Shown: positions 1 through 11,437 of the stretch, one piece after another | Layout of the letters: the number at the start of each line of letters is the position of its first letter | How positions within the stretch are numbered: position 1 is the stretch's first letter | NCBI GenBank assembly: GCA_027923505.1 | Contig: BROI01000007.1 | Coordinates: 1,054,001-1,118,000, forward strand | DNA: 64,000 nucleotides | Source: Mayamaea pseudoterrestris | Lineage: Eukaryota > Bacillariophyta > Bacillariophyceae > Sellaphorales > Sellaphoraceae | Direction: 5' to 3' | Position numbers and translations under genes: made by a program | The notes under the pieces: generated by a model | What the model was told of the DNA's origin: nothing | Seen by the model: only the letters and a program-made list of their open reading frames with translations | The model's database searches: none

Positions 1-3000
1 GATGCCTCCTGAGTCAACTCGAATCCCATGGCTTGCAACTTGGAGATGAACTGGGTAACCACATCAACTGACTTAGCGACAATGCAACCATCATCAACAA
101 AGCAACCAAAGAGGATGTTAACACCATAGAAGAGGCATTGGTCGAACTTGCTCTGCTTCAATCCCATACGAAGGAGAGCGTCTCGCAAATGCTCGAACCA
201 GAGGCGCGGGGCGACGGCAAGACCGTAGAGACTCTTCTTTAACTTTAAACACATGTTGGCGCCTTTGGAAGAGCGGAAGCCTCGAGGAAGATGAATCCAA
301 ACGGGATCTTGGAGCTCTGCTTGGACGAAGGCGCTGGCAAAGTCAACTGAGCAGGTGTGCCAATCAAGAGTCAAGGCAATGACGAGCAGCACTCGAATGG
401 TGCTCCAAGCAATAACAGGGGCAAACGTTTCAAACACGCCTTCTTGGAGATCACCACGGACGCAGTAGCGCCCTTTATACTTTTTAATGCTGCCATCAGG
501 CGTCCGCTTGCGGCGGAAGACCCAGGTTCCTGGCAAGATCCTTCCTTTCGCTTGAGACTTGGGCACCTCCTCCCATGTTCCCTTGGACTCCAAAACACGG
601 ATTTCTTCTGCTGCTGCCTCTAACCACTTGCTAACATGAGGTTGATCCGCCATTGCTTGCTCGTAGGAGAGGGTGTCGGGATCCGTTGCGGCAGCCTTGT
701 AAACAGCAGGCGCCGGGATACGGAGAGAAGCAAACAAACCAGCAAAATGCGCGGCATCGGCAAAGGATGGAGGCTTTAAAGGAGAAGCAGAGGCATTGAC
801 AGCGCTGTAGCCAAAGCCTTGGTCTCCTTCATAGCCATAGCGGGCAGAAGACCAGCCAACTTGGCGCGTCGAACGACGAGGCGCTGGGGCGTCCTGGGGT
901 TGGAGACCAGCTAGGCGTCCTGAGCGACGGAGAGCAGAAGGCAAAGGGGAAGAAGATGGAGCAGAAGCAGTGGTTTGTGTCTCCCTCGGAAATTCTGTTT
1001 GGGTAGGCAAGGGTGTAGGCTCCCTCGAGGATGGCTCGTCGGATGGCTCAAACGTAGGCAGCTCCCTCGTTTGAGACGGCTCGTCGATGGGATCGGCGCT
1101 GGGAGACGGGAAAGGAATCTCAGTTAAAGCAGGATTGGAGGCGTCTGGGTGCTCAAGAGGAGATGGAGAAGGAGCTTGAGCAGGCGCTTCAGTGGGTGGA
1201 GCGCTGGGACTGGCGTTGGCAACTGGATTATCGCTTGGTTTATCGGTGGGGCGTCTTGGAGAAGATGGCGGCACATCAACGGGAAGAGCTTGAGAAGGAT
1301 GATTAGCATCAAATGCAGCCCGAATGCGTTCTTGGCGACTAAAGGAGCTTGGAATAGGAGTAGAAGCAGCCTCCTCTTCTGCCTCGGCCTCACTGTCTGT
1401 CTCGTCACCGACAGGAATGTACTGGTAGGCAGAGTCACCAAAGAGCTGAAACCATTCCTTGGACCAAAGATCAGGGAGAGACGAAGGATCAGAAGAAACA
1501 GTGGCAAAGTAGTCATCAAAAACAACATGGTACTGCGGCGTTATACTTCCCGTTTGAGGATTGAGTACCAAAGGGACGGAGCTGGCATGCGAGTCGCTCA
1601 TACCAACAAAGATACACCGATGAGCTCGAGGTTGCCAACGAGGAAGCTTGTGTCCATCAGAAAGCTTCTTATCAAGCACATATACGGGGCATCCCCAAAC
1701 GTGCAGGTCGTGGAAGCGACTGTGGGGCCATCGAGTCCTTGTAAACAGATCCTGTGGACTGATCCCCGTGCTTGGATTCGGCATTTTGTTCCACAAGTAA
1801 ACGGCATGGCGGACTGCCATAGGCCAAAGACTAGGATCTGCAACCTCTGGCCAATGGATAGCGGCATGTAGGAGCATTGCTCGGGCAATGGACATGATCG
1901 TTCGAATGGCTCGCTCCGCTACCCCGTTCTGGCAATGGGAGCCCGTGCCGGCAAACTTGACGATTTGATGGAACGTGGTTAAATGCTTTGCGAATGCCTT
2001 TGAGGTAAAAGCAGTGCCATTGTCAGTCAAGTACTCTTGGGGAACGGCTCCACTTTCAAGACAGAACAACTCGAATGCCTCTTTTGCCTTGAGTGTCTCT
2101 TCGGTTGTTAAGTACCTCTGCAGTTCCACATGCACGTAGCCAGTGCAATGGTCAACAAAGATGCATCCGCCTCCAAACAGATCAGTCTCCTTTGATTTGC
2201 CTCGAGAGGAGAAGAGGCGTCCTTTGGTGGAGCAGATGAAATGGTCCACACTGATCCGCTGGCCGGGGAACAGATTGTCGCGCCTCAATGCATCCGCCTT
2301 GTCCTTAACCACGCTCTCCTTTAAACCTGGAGAAGAGCGAACCTTCTGCTTTGCATACTGACAAGCAGCACACATTGGAAAGGAGCGAAGGCGTACACAA
2401 GAGCTGTGAAGGCGGCGAGCTCCCTCGGTTGGCGCCAAGGCTCCGCTGCGCATTAGAAACTGGATCTTGCGGTAGTCAATGTGACCAAACTTGTAATGCC
2501 AACGGAGGATCTCCTTATCAGCCTCTGATAGATTCATATTAGTTGGAGCGACGGCTGGTGGACTTGGAGAAGGAGAAGGAGCACTTGGCGAACCACTGGG
2601 GCGATTGGAGGGACTGCTTGGAGAGCGACCCGACGAAGGACCAGATGAGTTGCCGTTTGACAAAGGAGAATCGGGACCACCTGGAGAGGATCCTGGACCT
2701 GAGCCAGGCGGAGGAGGCGGAGGACCTTGAGCATTATAGGCATTTGAGTCCATGCGGGTCTCGTAGGCATACCCAGTAGGCAAGTTTGTTTGGGGATCAA
2801 TGGGAATGCGAATGCTATTCAACGGAGGCGATCCATCAGGGCGTCTTGGTCCTTGAGTTCCACTTAAATAGAGAGCCTCACTGTCTTGGTGAACATACTC
2901 ATCCTTGTAGACCGACACCAAGCTGTTAGTGCTGAGCAGGCGGACTCGAGCGCTGGGGACGTAATAGGCGGGCACTTTGAGCGTTCGAAGCTGTCCTTTA

Positions 3001-6000
3001 GAATCCTCAAAGCTCCAAGCGACATGCCCGTATCCTTTGATAAAGGAGCCAGCAAAGAGACCGTTAAGCTCAATGCTCTCAGGGGCCTCGTGAATGGGGC
3101 CGACAAAGTCATCCTTGGAAAAGGACAAGGAGATGGAGGCGCCACTGTCCCAGATCACCTTCCTGTAGCGTTCCTTCTTGCCCCGGCGACGGCGAACATT
3201 TCCTGTAGCTTTGTGAAGGTTGCTAGTAGCTTCATGGTAAGCCTGAGCTCCCTCGCGAACCCAGTCAGGAAGGGCTTCTTGCTCTCCAGGGGAGAGGCTC
3301 GAGATGTAGGCATGCCCGTAGGTTTGCAGCAAGGCGAGCTGGCGAGCGGTGGGACCAACAGGACGGTGAGTGTAGGCGCCAGTGGATATCCCCTGAATGC
3401 GATCCGAAGGAAGGGTTTCCCGAATGTTGCTCCTAGTAGGCCTTGGTCTTGAAGAAGGACGAGGGCGACGAGTAGTTGAATGGACTCGGTGTCGCTGAGG
3501 TGTTGACTGCGACACGGGTTCAGGGGCTCGACGCTTGGTTTTGAACTGGGGCGAGCGATGGGCTCCACACTGGGGTTTGAACTGGGACGTCTTGGAGACC
3601 TGTCCTTTGATCTTGGCCTTGGCTGGCGGAGCAACACGGGCTCTACCTCCCTCGTCGGGAGACCTTGACAAGCGATTGCAGAAGCCTTCAACCTGGTGAG
3701 CAAAGTTGCGGGCGACCTTGGCGTCTCGAACTTGGCGAACGGAGGGTAGGTGAAGGTGGGCATCTTGGCGACGGAGACGAACGGGAAAGGAGCGATGGTA
3801 GCCAAGATCTGCAGCACTTGGAGCTGTAGAAGCAGGACGGAAGCAACGGCGAAGGCCTCGACGGAGACGGCGGGTAGCCTTGCGGCTCAACTTGGGTGGT
3901 CGACGCCCATGAGAAAACAAGGGACTGACGCGGATGATCAACAAACTCGACCTTGGGAGGAGGCGGAGGAGGGCAATCATAGCGAGGGCGAGGACGATCG
4001 CCAACGCAAGCCACATGAGCATGAGGAGATGGAGGAAACCAAGAATCCATATCCTGAATCAAGCTGAGGTTGGCTTGGCTGGCAGGCACATCAGAGCGGC
4101 GAGTGCGGTCATCGTTGTGGCTAGCCGTTCCATGGCTAGTCGTCCACTTGTTGCAATGCGCACACCACGAGTAACTCTTGCCCTTGTACATGCGGCGCTC
4201 AGGTTGTCCAGCTGCAGGAGGAGCAAAGTTCCAAGAGCGCTCATCCCTAGGTGAGTTGCTGTTGCTCTTGTTGTTGCCTTTGTTGCCGCTCCTGTTGCCG
4301 CCTCGGCCAGCGCCATTGGTGCGGCGCCCAGCGTTATTACCAGTGTTGCGCCCATTGCCTCGGCCCGTGCCTTGCTTGCGACCACGTTGATTGCCATGTT
4401 GCCCCGAGTCTCCATCCTTCCTTGGAGAGGGACAATTGCGAGAATAATGACCAGCTTCTCCACAGTTAAAACACTTTTTATCAGAAGCAACTGCAGTCGA
4501 GGCGTCTCCATTCAGCTCAACCACATTGGCTCCATAGCCTCGAGGTGGCGCTCGCGAGTCCCTGGGTTGGCGCGCAGGCTGCCATTTGTTGCTGTAATAA
4601 AGCTCCATGTAAATGCCGTCAGCCTTCATGCAAACGTCTTGCAACGTGAGCTCCTTCTTGGCAAAGTAGGCAGCTTGCTTGGCAGTCGATAGATGAGCGG
4701 TTGCATCGAGCGCCGCCTCCAACTTGTTTTCAAGCTTGCCAAGGCGACTTGCAAAACGCTCTCTGCCAGGGTTGTCAACTGATACCTCGCCTCCAGCTAG
4801 AAGCAGATTGCGGACGTGCTTTAGTGTGGTATCAGGATGATAGGCGTCGGCATTCTCCAAGTCGAGCGCCAGCTCCAGTGCCTCCTTATTCAACTTGACG
4901 ATATCCTGCCCCGCGTACTTGCTCGGGTGCAACGCCTCGATTTCCTTCTTCCTTGCCTCGCAAAACGCTCGATCATGCTTGCGATGCATGTGAGCAAGGC
5001 GAACGAGAGTAACAACAGCAGGCTCTTTCTTGTGCTTTGAGGTCTGCAAGGCGAGGCGGCGTTTCAAATCATCCGAAATGGAATTGCGAATACACATGGC
5101 AAGATCAGCATCGTTTCCCTTGTCAAACATGTCGTAGAGCTTGCGCTGAGGCTCAATGGCTTTGTTAATGCTCTTCAACGTGTGAAACTGACTGGCGAAG
5201 AGTGCGACATTGATCATTTTTGTGGGATCGGTAGGCTTTGGAGCATAGAGAAGCGTGTCCATGCCAACTGACTCAGCCTTGATGGTAAGCTCGGTACCCC
5301 ACGTGGTAAAGTTAACGTTTGGACTAAGCTTTGGTGTGATTCCTTGTTGTCTATAGGCAAGGGCGGCGATAGACTTTTCATTTTGAGAGCGAATGAGATG
5401 GCCATTGATGTTGCTATTATCCGGCGGCACATCAATGCCAGACCAATCAGCTTTTGGCTTGCCTCCAACTTGTGGAGCGTAAGTGCTAGCTCCAGTACGG
5501 ACAATGGTGCCCATTATAGGCTTTTGAGGCTTGTAGATCGGCTTGGACTTGGACTTTGACTTGGACTTGAGCTTGGCACTTGAGACAGGAGGCTCAACGA
5601 CGGGCGGAGCTTCCTCGGGATCAGAGTCAGAGTCGTCGCTTGGAATAGAGGCATCAGAGACAAAGCTTTTGGAGCTGTCGTTGTTGTTGGTGTTGCTTGA
5701 TGAGGAAACGGAGGTATCGTCCTCCTCGGACGGTGGATTTGTGCCAGGAGACGACGGTGGATCTGTCGTCCTTCCTTCTTCACTTGGCGACGGAGCATCG
5801 CCAACAGGATCTTGGTTGGCGACTGGAGCTGGATTAGCGACTGGCTCTTGTTCGCTAACAGGAGGATTGGCGACTGGCTCTTGTTCGCCAACTGGCTTGG
5901 GATCCTTGACGGCCATGGCTGCAACTGAGTCGGTTTCGTTTGCGACTGCTTCGAAGTTGAGCCCAGTAATATCTTCATTCGCCTGCAGCACTAGTCACGG

Positions 6001-6830
6001 CTGGAAGATTGCACCTCGCTGGATCCATCTTGGACGGCGGCAGCGGCGACGCGTGGTGGGCACCAAGTGGCCTGTTTTGATGGCCGGTGAAGCAATCGTT
6101 GCTGTCTGATTATCGTTCTCTCGGCATTTTGCCTTTAGTTGCTTGACACTTGCGGCGCAACGAGCGCAGGGCGGCATCCGAATGGACGGGGACGAGCGCC
6201 TGGTTTGAATTTTTGGAGGCAACGCTCGCTGCTGCCATTAATGGAGGAATGACTCGGGCGTGGGAAAGCTCCTTCGGGACTGGCGCACGTGCGCCATCTA
6301 TAGGACTCGAGTAAAGGGTGGTTCTTGGGCCTTCAATTGCGCACTTGCGTGGTCGCACTGGCTGGTAGCGGCATCATCATGATCGGTCAAACAAAGAAGA
6401 ATTGCAAAGGAGCGTGAGCGTAACCAGGCTTTATAGTTGGGCTCAGAAACCAGTTAAACGTTCCTTTTGCTGCTCTCGTCTTACTGCTTTATATGGATAC
6501 AATAGTCTCTAAAGTACAAAGACTGTAGTTGGGTGAAAGTCGCTTTACTAGTAGGTGTGAATTAGATGTGATGTGGGTCGGTGAAAGAACACTGAGACTG
6601 AGCAAACGATTGCAATCCAAAGGAGCGAAGAAAGCCACGTATGCTCCAGCTCAGATTCACCTCAAGGTACATTCAACTTGCATCCAAAGAAAGGCCTGAT
6701 ACGGTGCAAGTTCAAGTACATGAATGAGGAGGATTCCCATGGCGATGGCTTGATTATGTGGAACGAGATGAGTGGCTGAAAGGTGTCGCACTGAGAACCG
6801 CAACGACCTTTAACTCATTGCAACGCTGTC
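1..6830 (-). mobile_element. Ty1/copia-type LTR retrotransposon, cut by window edge
   Basis: Read on the minus strand, the high-coordinate end carries an LTR-like segment (about 6370-6830, outer limit uncertain). It is followed by a leader, a gag region from about 5991 with a CCHC zinc knuckle near 4450, then pol. Pol shows an integrase core (DNGTAF and NGVAERAIRT motifs near 2020 and 1910) upstream of a reverse transcriptase that starts near 650 and runs off the window at base 1. Integrase before reverse transcriptase marks the Ty1/copia order rather than gypsy; diatom copia elements of this kind are called CoDi. The LTR segment matches a second degraded copy near 46 kb. The RNase H part and other LTR lie outside the window, so whether the element is whole cannot be judged. 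It looks relatively young because long stretches still read as protein. Confidence 0.88.
6370..6830 (-). repeat. 5' LTR of the copia-type element (limits approximate)
   Basis: This segment has no coding content and aligns in inverse orientation with about 46035-46500, which is what one expects of two LTRs from the same family. Its outer limit was set where the similarity fades (near 6815-6830), so the true ends may differ by tens of bases. Confidence 0.6.
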
Positions 6831-7162
6831 AACCAACCATGACCACGGCGTTTCATTTCAAAATGAGTGAATATCCGAGTCACCATGGAGGTATGCACAT
6901 GATATTGCCTCCTGGAACGGTCATTGGCGATGGATTAAGATGGTTCCGCACCTTTAGCTGACTCGTTGATGGATTATGACACGACTACTCGCTCGCAACG
7001 CAGTCCGTGTCAATCATTGGCAAGCGTGAAGAACAACACGCTTCACAAACTCACTTTCACAAACTCACTAGTATCGCACTGAAGATCACTGCGACCGTCT
7101 ACACGCTACGACAAGTCCAGACAAGGCATTGACAAGACACTCTCCATCGAACATCGAAGACC
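6831..7162. other. Intergenic: LTR flank and promoter of the 7163 gene
   Basis: About 330 bases between the retroelement and the next gene. I see no coding frame or RNA gene. The last part presumably holds the promoter and 5' UTR of the membrane protein gene. Confidence 0.5.
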
Positions 7163-8164
7163 ATGACTATCCGCTATGACAATCACGATCACAACGCCAC
7201 CAACGTTCCATCTTTTGGCAATCCCACATTTCAAGTGAAGCGCTTCATGGCATGCATGTCATTCATTCGGCAGGAGCTTGCTCAAGCTGGCATGGAACCA
7301 TCGCAGGAGCAAGTGATGCAGCTGGCCATGGCAATGATGATGATGCATCGTCAAGTGACACTCAAGGAGCTACTGCGTCAATATAACAAGCAGGCGCATG
7401 CAAACACGACTGCCAATAGCTGGCTGGCGCAAGTGCGCTACGCGCGAAACAAGGCGTTAGTGGCGCTGGAAACTGGCATGATGCATGCGCTGGCGATGCG
7501 TCTGGTGGCTGGATTGTTCATGATGATTCATCATGGTGTTGCCGGAGCAATGTTGAAAGTGTTACAAAGCGTCATGGCGGAACAGTGCAGTAACGATGCG
7601 TGGCTGGCGAGTCTCTTGCGTGAATTGACAGCGCCCACTGCAGCAGCGTCGACCGAGGAAGCGACCTGGCTGCACACTTTTTGGAACGCATCGGCTCACC
7701 TTGTTCATCAGGTGCGCACTATTCTTGCCGGCAGCCAGGCGAACGAACGTTACTGGACGGAACTTAGCAACGGCGCAGTGGCAGTGACCCGCGTCATTCC
7801 CAATGCGCCGTGCTATTTCGCCCACTTCGCATGGTACTTGGTGATGCTCCTATTCACCTGGAAAGCGTTGGCGTGGACAAGCAACGCGCCCAAGGCGCGC
7901 ATGCTCCTCCTCAGTTACTACGTTGTTACGTTTGCCGGCTTGTCCGCGACCACACTTGGTGCTTGGATGTTGGGCGAGATTGCCATGGCACTGCGGGTGG
8001 CGTGTTTGTACCGCACGTTTGTGGCGCGGCACCGCGAGAACGCACCGACGGCGCAGGAGCTGAGCCGCGTCAAGATTGACATGGAGGAAGCCATGAACGG
8101 CGGACTGGCCTTGTCCCTTCTCGTCGTTGGCTACGCCATTTACCAGGATTACACGATGGATTAG
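7163..8164 (+). CDS. Unrecognised multi-pass membrane protein, 333 aa
   Basis: I do not recognise this protein. It is a single uninterrupted frame that starts MTIRYDNHDHNAT and ends TMD-stop. The first 95 residues are soluble and rich in Met, Gln and His. Hydrophobic stretches follow at about residues 98-125, 215-236, 244-275 and 311-328, suggesting four membrane spans with a long polar segment (130-210) between the first and second. A short run of four Met lies near residue 55. No signal peptide is evident and no catalytic motif stands out. It lies just downstream of the retroelement LTR, but its composition matches the other host genes of the window rather than pol. It could be organellar or endomembrane; nothing in the sequence decides this. 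Confidence 0.7.
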   Translation: MTIRYDNHDHNATNVPSFGNPTFQVKRFMACMSFIRQELAQAGMEPSQEQVMQLAMAMMMMHRQVTLKELLRQYNKQAHANTTANSWLAQVRYARNKALVALETGMMHALAMRLVAGLFMMIHHGVAGAMLKVLQSVMAEQCSNDAWLASLLRELTAPTAAASTEEATWLHTFWNASAHLVHQVRTILAGSQANERYWTELSNGAVAVTRVIPNAPCYFAHFAWYLVMLLFTWKALAWTSNAPKARMLLLSYYVVTFAGLSATTLGAWMLGEIAMALRVACLYRTFVARHRENAPTAQELSRVKIDMEEAMNGGLALSLLVVGYAIYQDYTMD

Positions 8165-8548
8165 AAATGGGATTGAATGTGGGATGTATTGTTTCAAAAA
8201 CGAGGGACTCGGATTTCTGAGCAGATCTGTATGAGTCTAGAATAAAAGGTACTAGAATATTTGTTGTACATTGACACGCAATGCTTACTTGTAACGTATT
8301 CGTAGCGACTTTGAGTCCATCGATCAGTCTTACTTGTAGGCACTTGCTCTATCAGTTACGCGTAAGCAAAGTGCATCGGAAAATGTATTTCGAGACAAGT
8401 TACGTAGTCATCTAGCGACGAGCAAGGAGGGAAATTCTTGTAGCTTTATCAATCGATCCTTCTCAGGCCCCGTAGCTCATCCTTACATTCTAACAATCAA
8501 CGGAGCGCAAATAATTTTTGTATGTATCATTTTGCATCCTACCCCCGC
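8165..8548. other. Convergent intergenic spacer
   Basis: About 380 bases between the 3' ends of the membrane protein gene and the NudC-like gene. It must contain both 3' UTRs. I find no reading frame, RNA gene or repeat. Confidence 0.5.
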
Positions 8549-9205
8549 CTACTTGTGCGATACACCACCCATGAAGGACCTTGGATCGGGCACCGCTCCA
8601 TTGAACTCGGCGTCGTCAAAGTTCATGCCAGGATATTGCTCGCCCCATCGCTCCAGCATGATTTCCTTTTGCACCTCCTGAAACTGCAACACATCCAGTT
8701 TCGCCCCCGTGTGCAAGACTATTGGTTCCGGTTGCTGCTGCGGATTTTCGTCACTGCCATTGGGCTGCTGCTCCAACAGAAATGGCCGTCCCTGCAAGAG
8801 TCCTTCCCATACAACTGCCTTGTTGGCTTTTTGCAAGTAAATGACAATCATGTTATCCTCCAATGTCCACGTCGACTCGTCAACGTTAATCTTGTGACAA
8901 AAGTCTTCGTCGATAAAGGTGGTGCTGGCGTGTTTTAAACGAATGGTCAAGTGGTGCGGCTGCATGGTCAATTTGACTGGCGCCGGAGGAGCACGTATAT
9001 ACATGGTGCATTCATCCATGGTTTGCGTCCATTCGTAGACTGGCTGACCGTTGAACTCGTAGACGAATCGCTTGTTTGGTAAGCGGCGAAAGCAAGCGGA
9101 AGCGGCGGATACTGGTGCATCGAGTTGATGCTGCTGTGAATTCTGCGGCGCTGATAAAGGTTGCTGCTGCGAATCGTGCTGCTGGTGCGAATCTTCATTG
9201 GACAT
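8549..9205 (-). CDS. NudC-family CS-domain protein (p23-like co-chaperone fold)
   Basis: From the chosen start (MSNEDSHQQ) the protein is about 218 residues. A Gln-rich, probably disordered N-terminus is followed by a CS domain beginning near the motif PVYEWTQTMDECTMYI and including HHLTIRLKH and WTLEDNMIVIYLQK. The latter corresponds to the WxxED and tryptophan-rich strands conserved in NudC. The C-terminal tail ERWGEQYPGMNFDDAEFNG resembles the tail of small NudC-like proteins. The family assists Hsp90 and stabilises clients such as dynein-associated Lis1. The frame stays open upstream to another ATG at 9391. I prefer 9205 because it follows directly on the usual short acidic or Gln-rich leader and leaves about 300 bases of divergent promoter with the capping-protein gene. 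Confidence 0.85.
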   Translation of the reverse strand: MSNEDSHQQHDSQQQPLSAPQNSQQHQLDAPVSAASACFRRLPNKRFVYEFNGQPVYEWTQTMDECTMYIRAPPAPVKLTMQPHHLTIRLKHASTTFIDEDFCHKINVDESTWTLEDNMIVIYLQKANKAVVWEGLLQGRPFLLEQQPNGSDENPQQQPEPIVLHTGAKLDVLQFQEVQKEIMLERWGEQYPGMNFDDAEFNGAVPDPRSFMGGVSHK

Positions 9206-9510
9206 CGCGACACTTTTTAACTTATTCCAAGAATGTAGATTGTCTAGCAGATCCAGTACTGGTATGCTATTGCTTCTGTTGGTAAGTGATTGTCGCGCAC
9301 CTCTCGCCATGGCGCCTTCCGTCATCATCGCGAACGAAGATGAATGTCGCACCGCAACAGAAAAGACCCAAGATCCAAACCGCGCGCCCATCCACGATCA
9401 CAAAACCGAAAGACTCGTCGTTTCGTTGCTGTCAGTTCCAGCATCCTTTTCCCATTTCTCTCTAAACTAGCAAGACTCTATTGATACAATTAGCAATAGC
9501 ATTAGTCACT

Positions 9511-10375
9511 ATGGACAAGAATACCTTTGTCAAGAAACTTTTTCTATCGCTTCCGCCCATGGACCAGCACGATTTGGAAGTGTCACTGGATCGATTGGAG
9601 ACGCTGCATCCCCACGTCAACAAGGATGTGTTACTGGCGGCGCATGATGTTCGAGCCTGCGTCAATACCTCAAACGACAACGATGCAGCCAAGAGCTCAC
9701 AGCTGATGAGTCTGTTGCGTCGGCTGCAGGAAAAGCGCGACAAGTTTTATGCGTCGAAACAAAACGTGGAGCATCGCTTGATTGGCAGCGAAACCAGTAA
9801 GGACGGCACCAAGTCCATGCACCTGCAAACCTATCTATGCCAATTGGACGCTCCAAACGCCCGCAGCGGATCCTGGGTGGCGTCTTGGCAAATCTTGGTG
9901 GTTTCGGAGCGCGAGTGCCAACTCTCTGGCAGTGTCGAGATTCACTCGCGCTACGCGGAACAAACCAACGTGCACATGCAGGCGACGCGAACGTTTCCGG
10001 AGCAGTCATTGAATACAGAGCAACAAACAGTGAACTCCAAGGTGGCCGATGAACAAATTAGCCACGAGAAGCAGCTTGCTGTCACGATTGTGGACGCCAT
10101 TTGGGACATGGAGGAGGAACTCTTTGCCGACTTGCAGCGCATGTTTGACAAAGTGGATGACTCGCTGAAGCGTATTCGTCGAGTAAGTGGAAACTCTTGA
10201 ATTGAATAGGTTAGCCCGCGATTTGTCGTTGTTTGTAACGCAACGTCTCACAAGCGCCATCATACCCGTTTCCTTGGTGCAGATTTTGCCCATCACAAAG
10301 ACCAAGTTCAAGTGGGACTCTGCTACATCCAAGCATGTCAAGCTACTGAATGAGTCTGGATCTTTGCACAAGTGA
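9511..10375 (+). CDS. F-actin-capping protein subunit alpha
   Basis: Two exons, 9511-10182 and 10283-10375, are joined in phase 0 by a GTAAGT...GCAG intron, giving about 254 aa. The second half carries the family signature. WVASWQILVVS matches the WRSEWTV region, GSVEIHSRYAEQTNVHMQA matches the YYEDGNVQL strand, and RRILPITKTKFKWD (formed across the splice) matches the LRRQLPVTRTKIDWN tail of animal CapZ-alpha. That tail reads correctly only after splicing, which supports the intron. The protein pairs with the beta subunit to cap barbed ends of actin filaments in the cytoplasm. It is somewhat shorter than the usual 270-290 residues, mainly in the N-terminal half. Confidence 0.88.
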
Positions 10376-10498
10376 AAAAGGACGTATGCCGTTTCGCGCG
10401 TCATTCTCGAGTGGAGGAATGCATCGTCATGCGAAACATACTCGCGATTATATAAAGTATAACGTGAATAACGCAGATCAACGAAACATATATTATCA

Positions 10499-11079
10499 CT
10501 ATACTGCCAATCCAATGACTCCAGCCGCCATTCTAGGTCCCGGATTTCCCGTCGTCATGCTATTTTCATGTCCGCCGCGCCCCTGATCGTCCTCGCCAAC
10601 ATGCACCACAATGGATCGTCCAATGACGGAATGGGGACCCACCAGCTTGACCAAACGATCAGTAATGTGAACCGTGGCCTTTCCACTTTCGTCCGCTAGC
10701 ACGTTTCCAAGGTCGCCCACCATGCGCTTGTCGTCCTGGGGACCTCCGTGTGTTTGTCCTGATGAAGCAAGAGGAATGAATGAGCGAATCTGTCACATTC
10801 AACTCGTTGTCACGTTCCAAAATACTACATAAACATATTATCATATATACAAATATATTTACCAAACGGATTAAAGACTGGTCCACATCCAACTGGTCCT
10901 TGACTCACGTCGCCAGAAACGCAGACGCAAATCCCATGCTTGCCGGGCGTCAATCCGTTCAGTTCACCACTAATGACGGTTTGATCGCCCGTTTGACTCA
11001 GTTTCAAGTGGCCAATGACGTTATTGTTGTTGCTGCCGGCGTATAACACGCAGACGGCCTTGCAACCGCTCGATGACAT
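10499..11079 (-). CDS. Cu/Zn superoxide dismutase-like protein with altered metal site
   Basis: Exons 11079-10863 and 10758-10499, with a GTAAAT...CAG intron, give 158 aa. The Cu/Zn-SOD fold is clear: [42 protein letters not shown] and AAGVIGLAV all align without gaps. The active site is not canonical. In human SOD1 numbering His46 and His48 are Cys (GICVC instead of GFHVH), His63 is Val and His80 is Met. His71, Asp83, His120 and Arg143 remain. Both disulphide partners are lost (Cys57 to Pro, Cys146 to Ala), and a new Cys sits near position 60. No signal peptide is seen, so it is probably cytosolic. Normal copper-dependent dismutation looks unlikely. The gene is divergent from PEPCK across 358 bp. 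Confidence 0.9.
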
Positions 11080-11100
11080 GGTGAAAATCTAGTGTATTGT

Positions 11101-11123
11101 ATATATATATATATATATATATA
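11101..11123. repeat. (TA)n microsatellite
   Basis: Uninterrupted TA dinucleotides in the 5' leader region of the SOD-like gene. Confidence 0.85.
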
Positions 11124-11253
11124 TGAATAGAGAGAATTGGAAGGAGAGATAGAATTGGTTTGAGGAATGAGAGATGCGAGACTCGTCGTCATGGTGGAAC
11201 GAACCGACGGCGTTCAACGAGTCACGCGTAAGTCACGGACGATGACATGGCTT

Positions 11254-11261
11254 TGACGTCA
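11254..11261. promoter_or_regulatory. CRE-type palindrome TGACGTCA
   Basis: Exact bZIP/CRE core in the divergent promoter. A given 8-mer is expected about once in 65 kb per strand by chance, so position matters more than presence. Confidence 0.35.
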
Positions 11262-11437
11262 CGATTTCAATGCGAACCGCGACAAGCGCATCACGGTTTG
11301 CCTGACACGATTTGCGCGTCGTCGTTTCTCCATTGCCATCATCGACGCGACGGATCCATTGATTGATTTTGCGTTCCGAACGTATAGTCACATTCAATAG
11401 CGACCATCAACATCAACTACTACTATAACACTATACC

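Larger units (their letters stand above)
11080..11437. promoter_or_regulatory. Divergent promoter between SOD-like and PEPCK genes
   Basis: This 358-base region separates the two start codons. It holds a TA dinucleotide run at about 11100-11123, close to the SOD-like start, and a perfect 8-base palindrome TGACGTCA at 11254-11261, about 180 bases upstream of the PEPCK start. The latter is the classical CRE/bZIP site and contains both TGACGT and ACGTCA, the hexamers known from diatom CO2/cAMP-responsive promoters. Function here is inferred. Confidence 0.5.

Noticed and set aside
1124-1871. Overlapping frames on both strands within the left 2 kb
   Set aside because: They are shadow frames of the copia pol region, which reads continuously on the minus strand.
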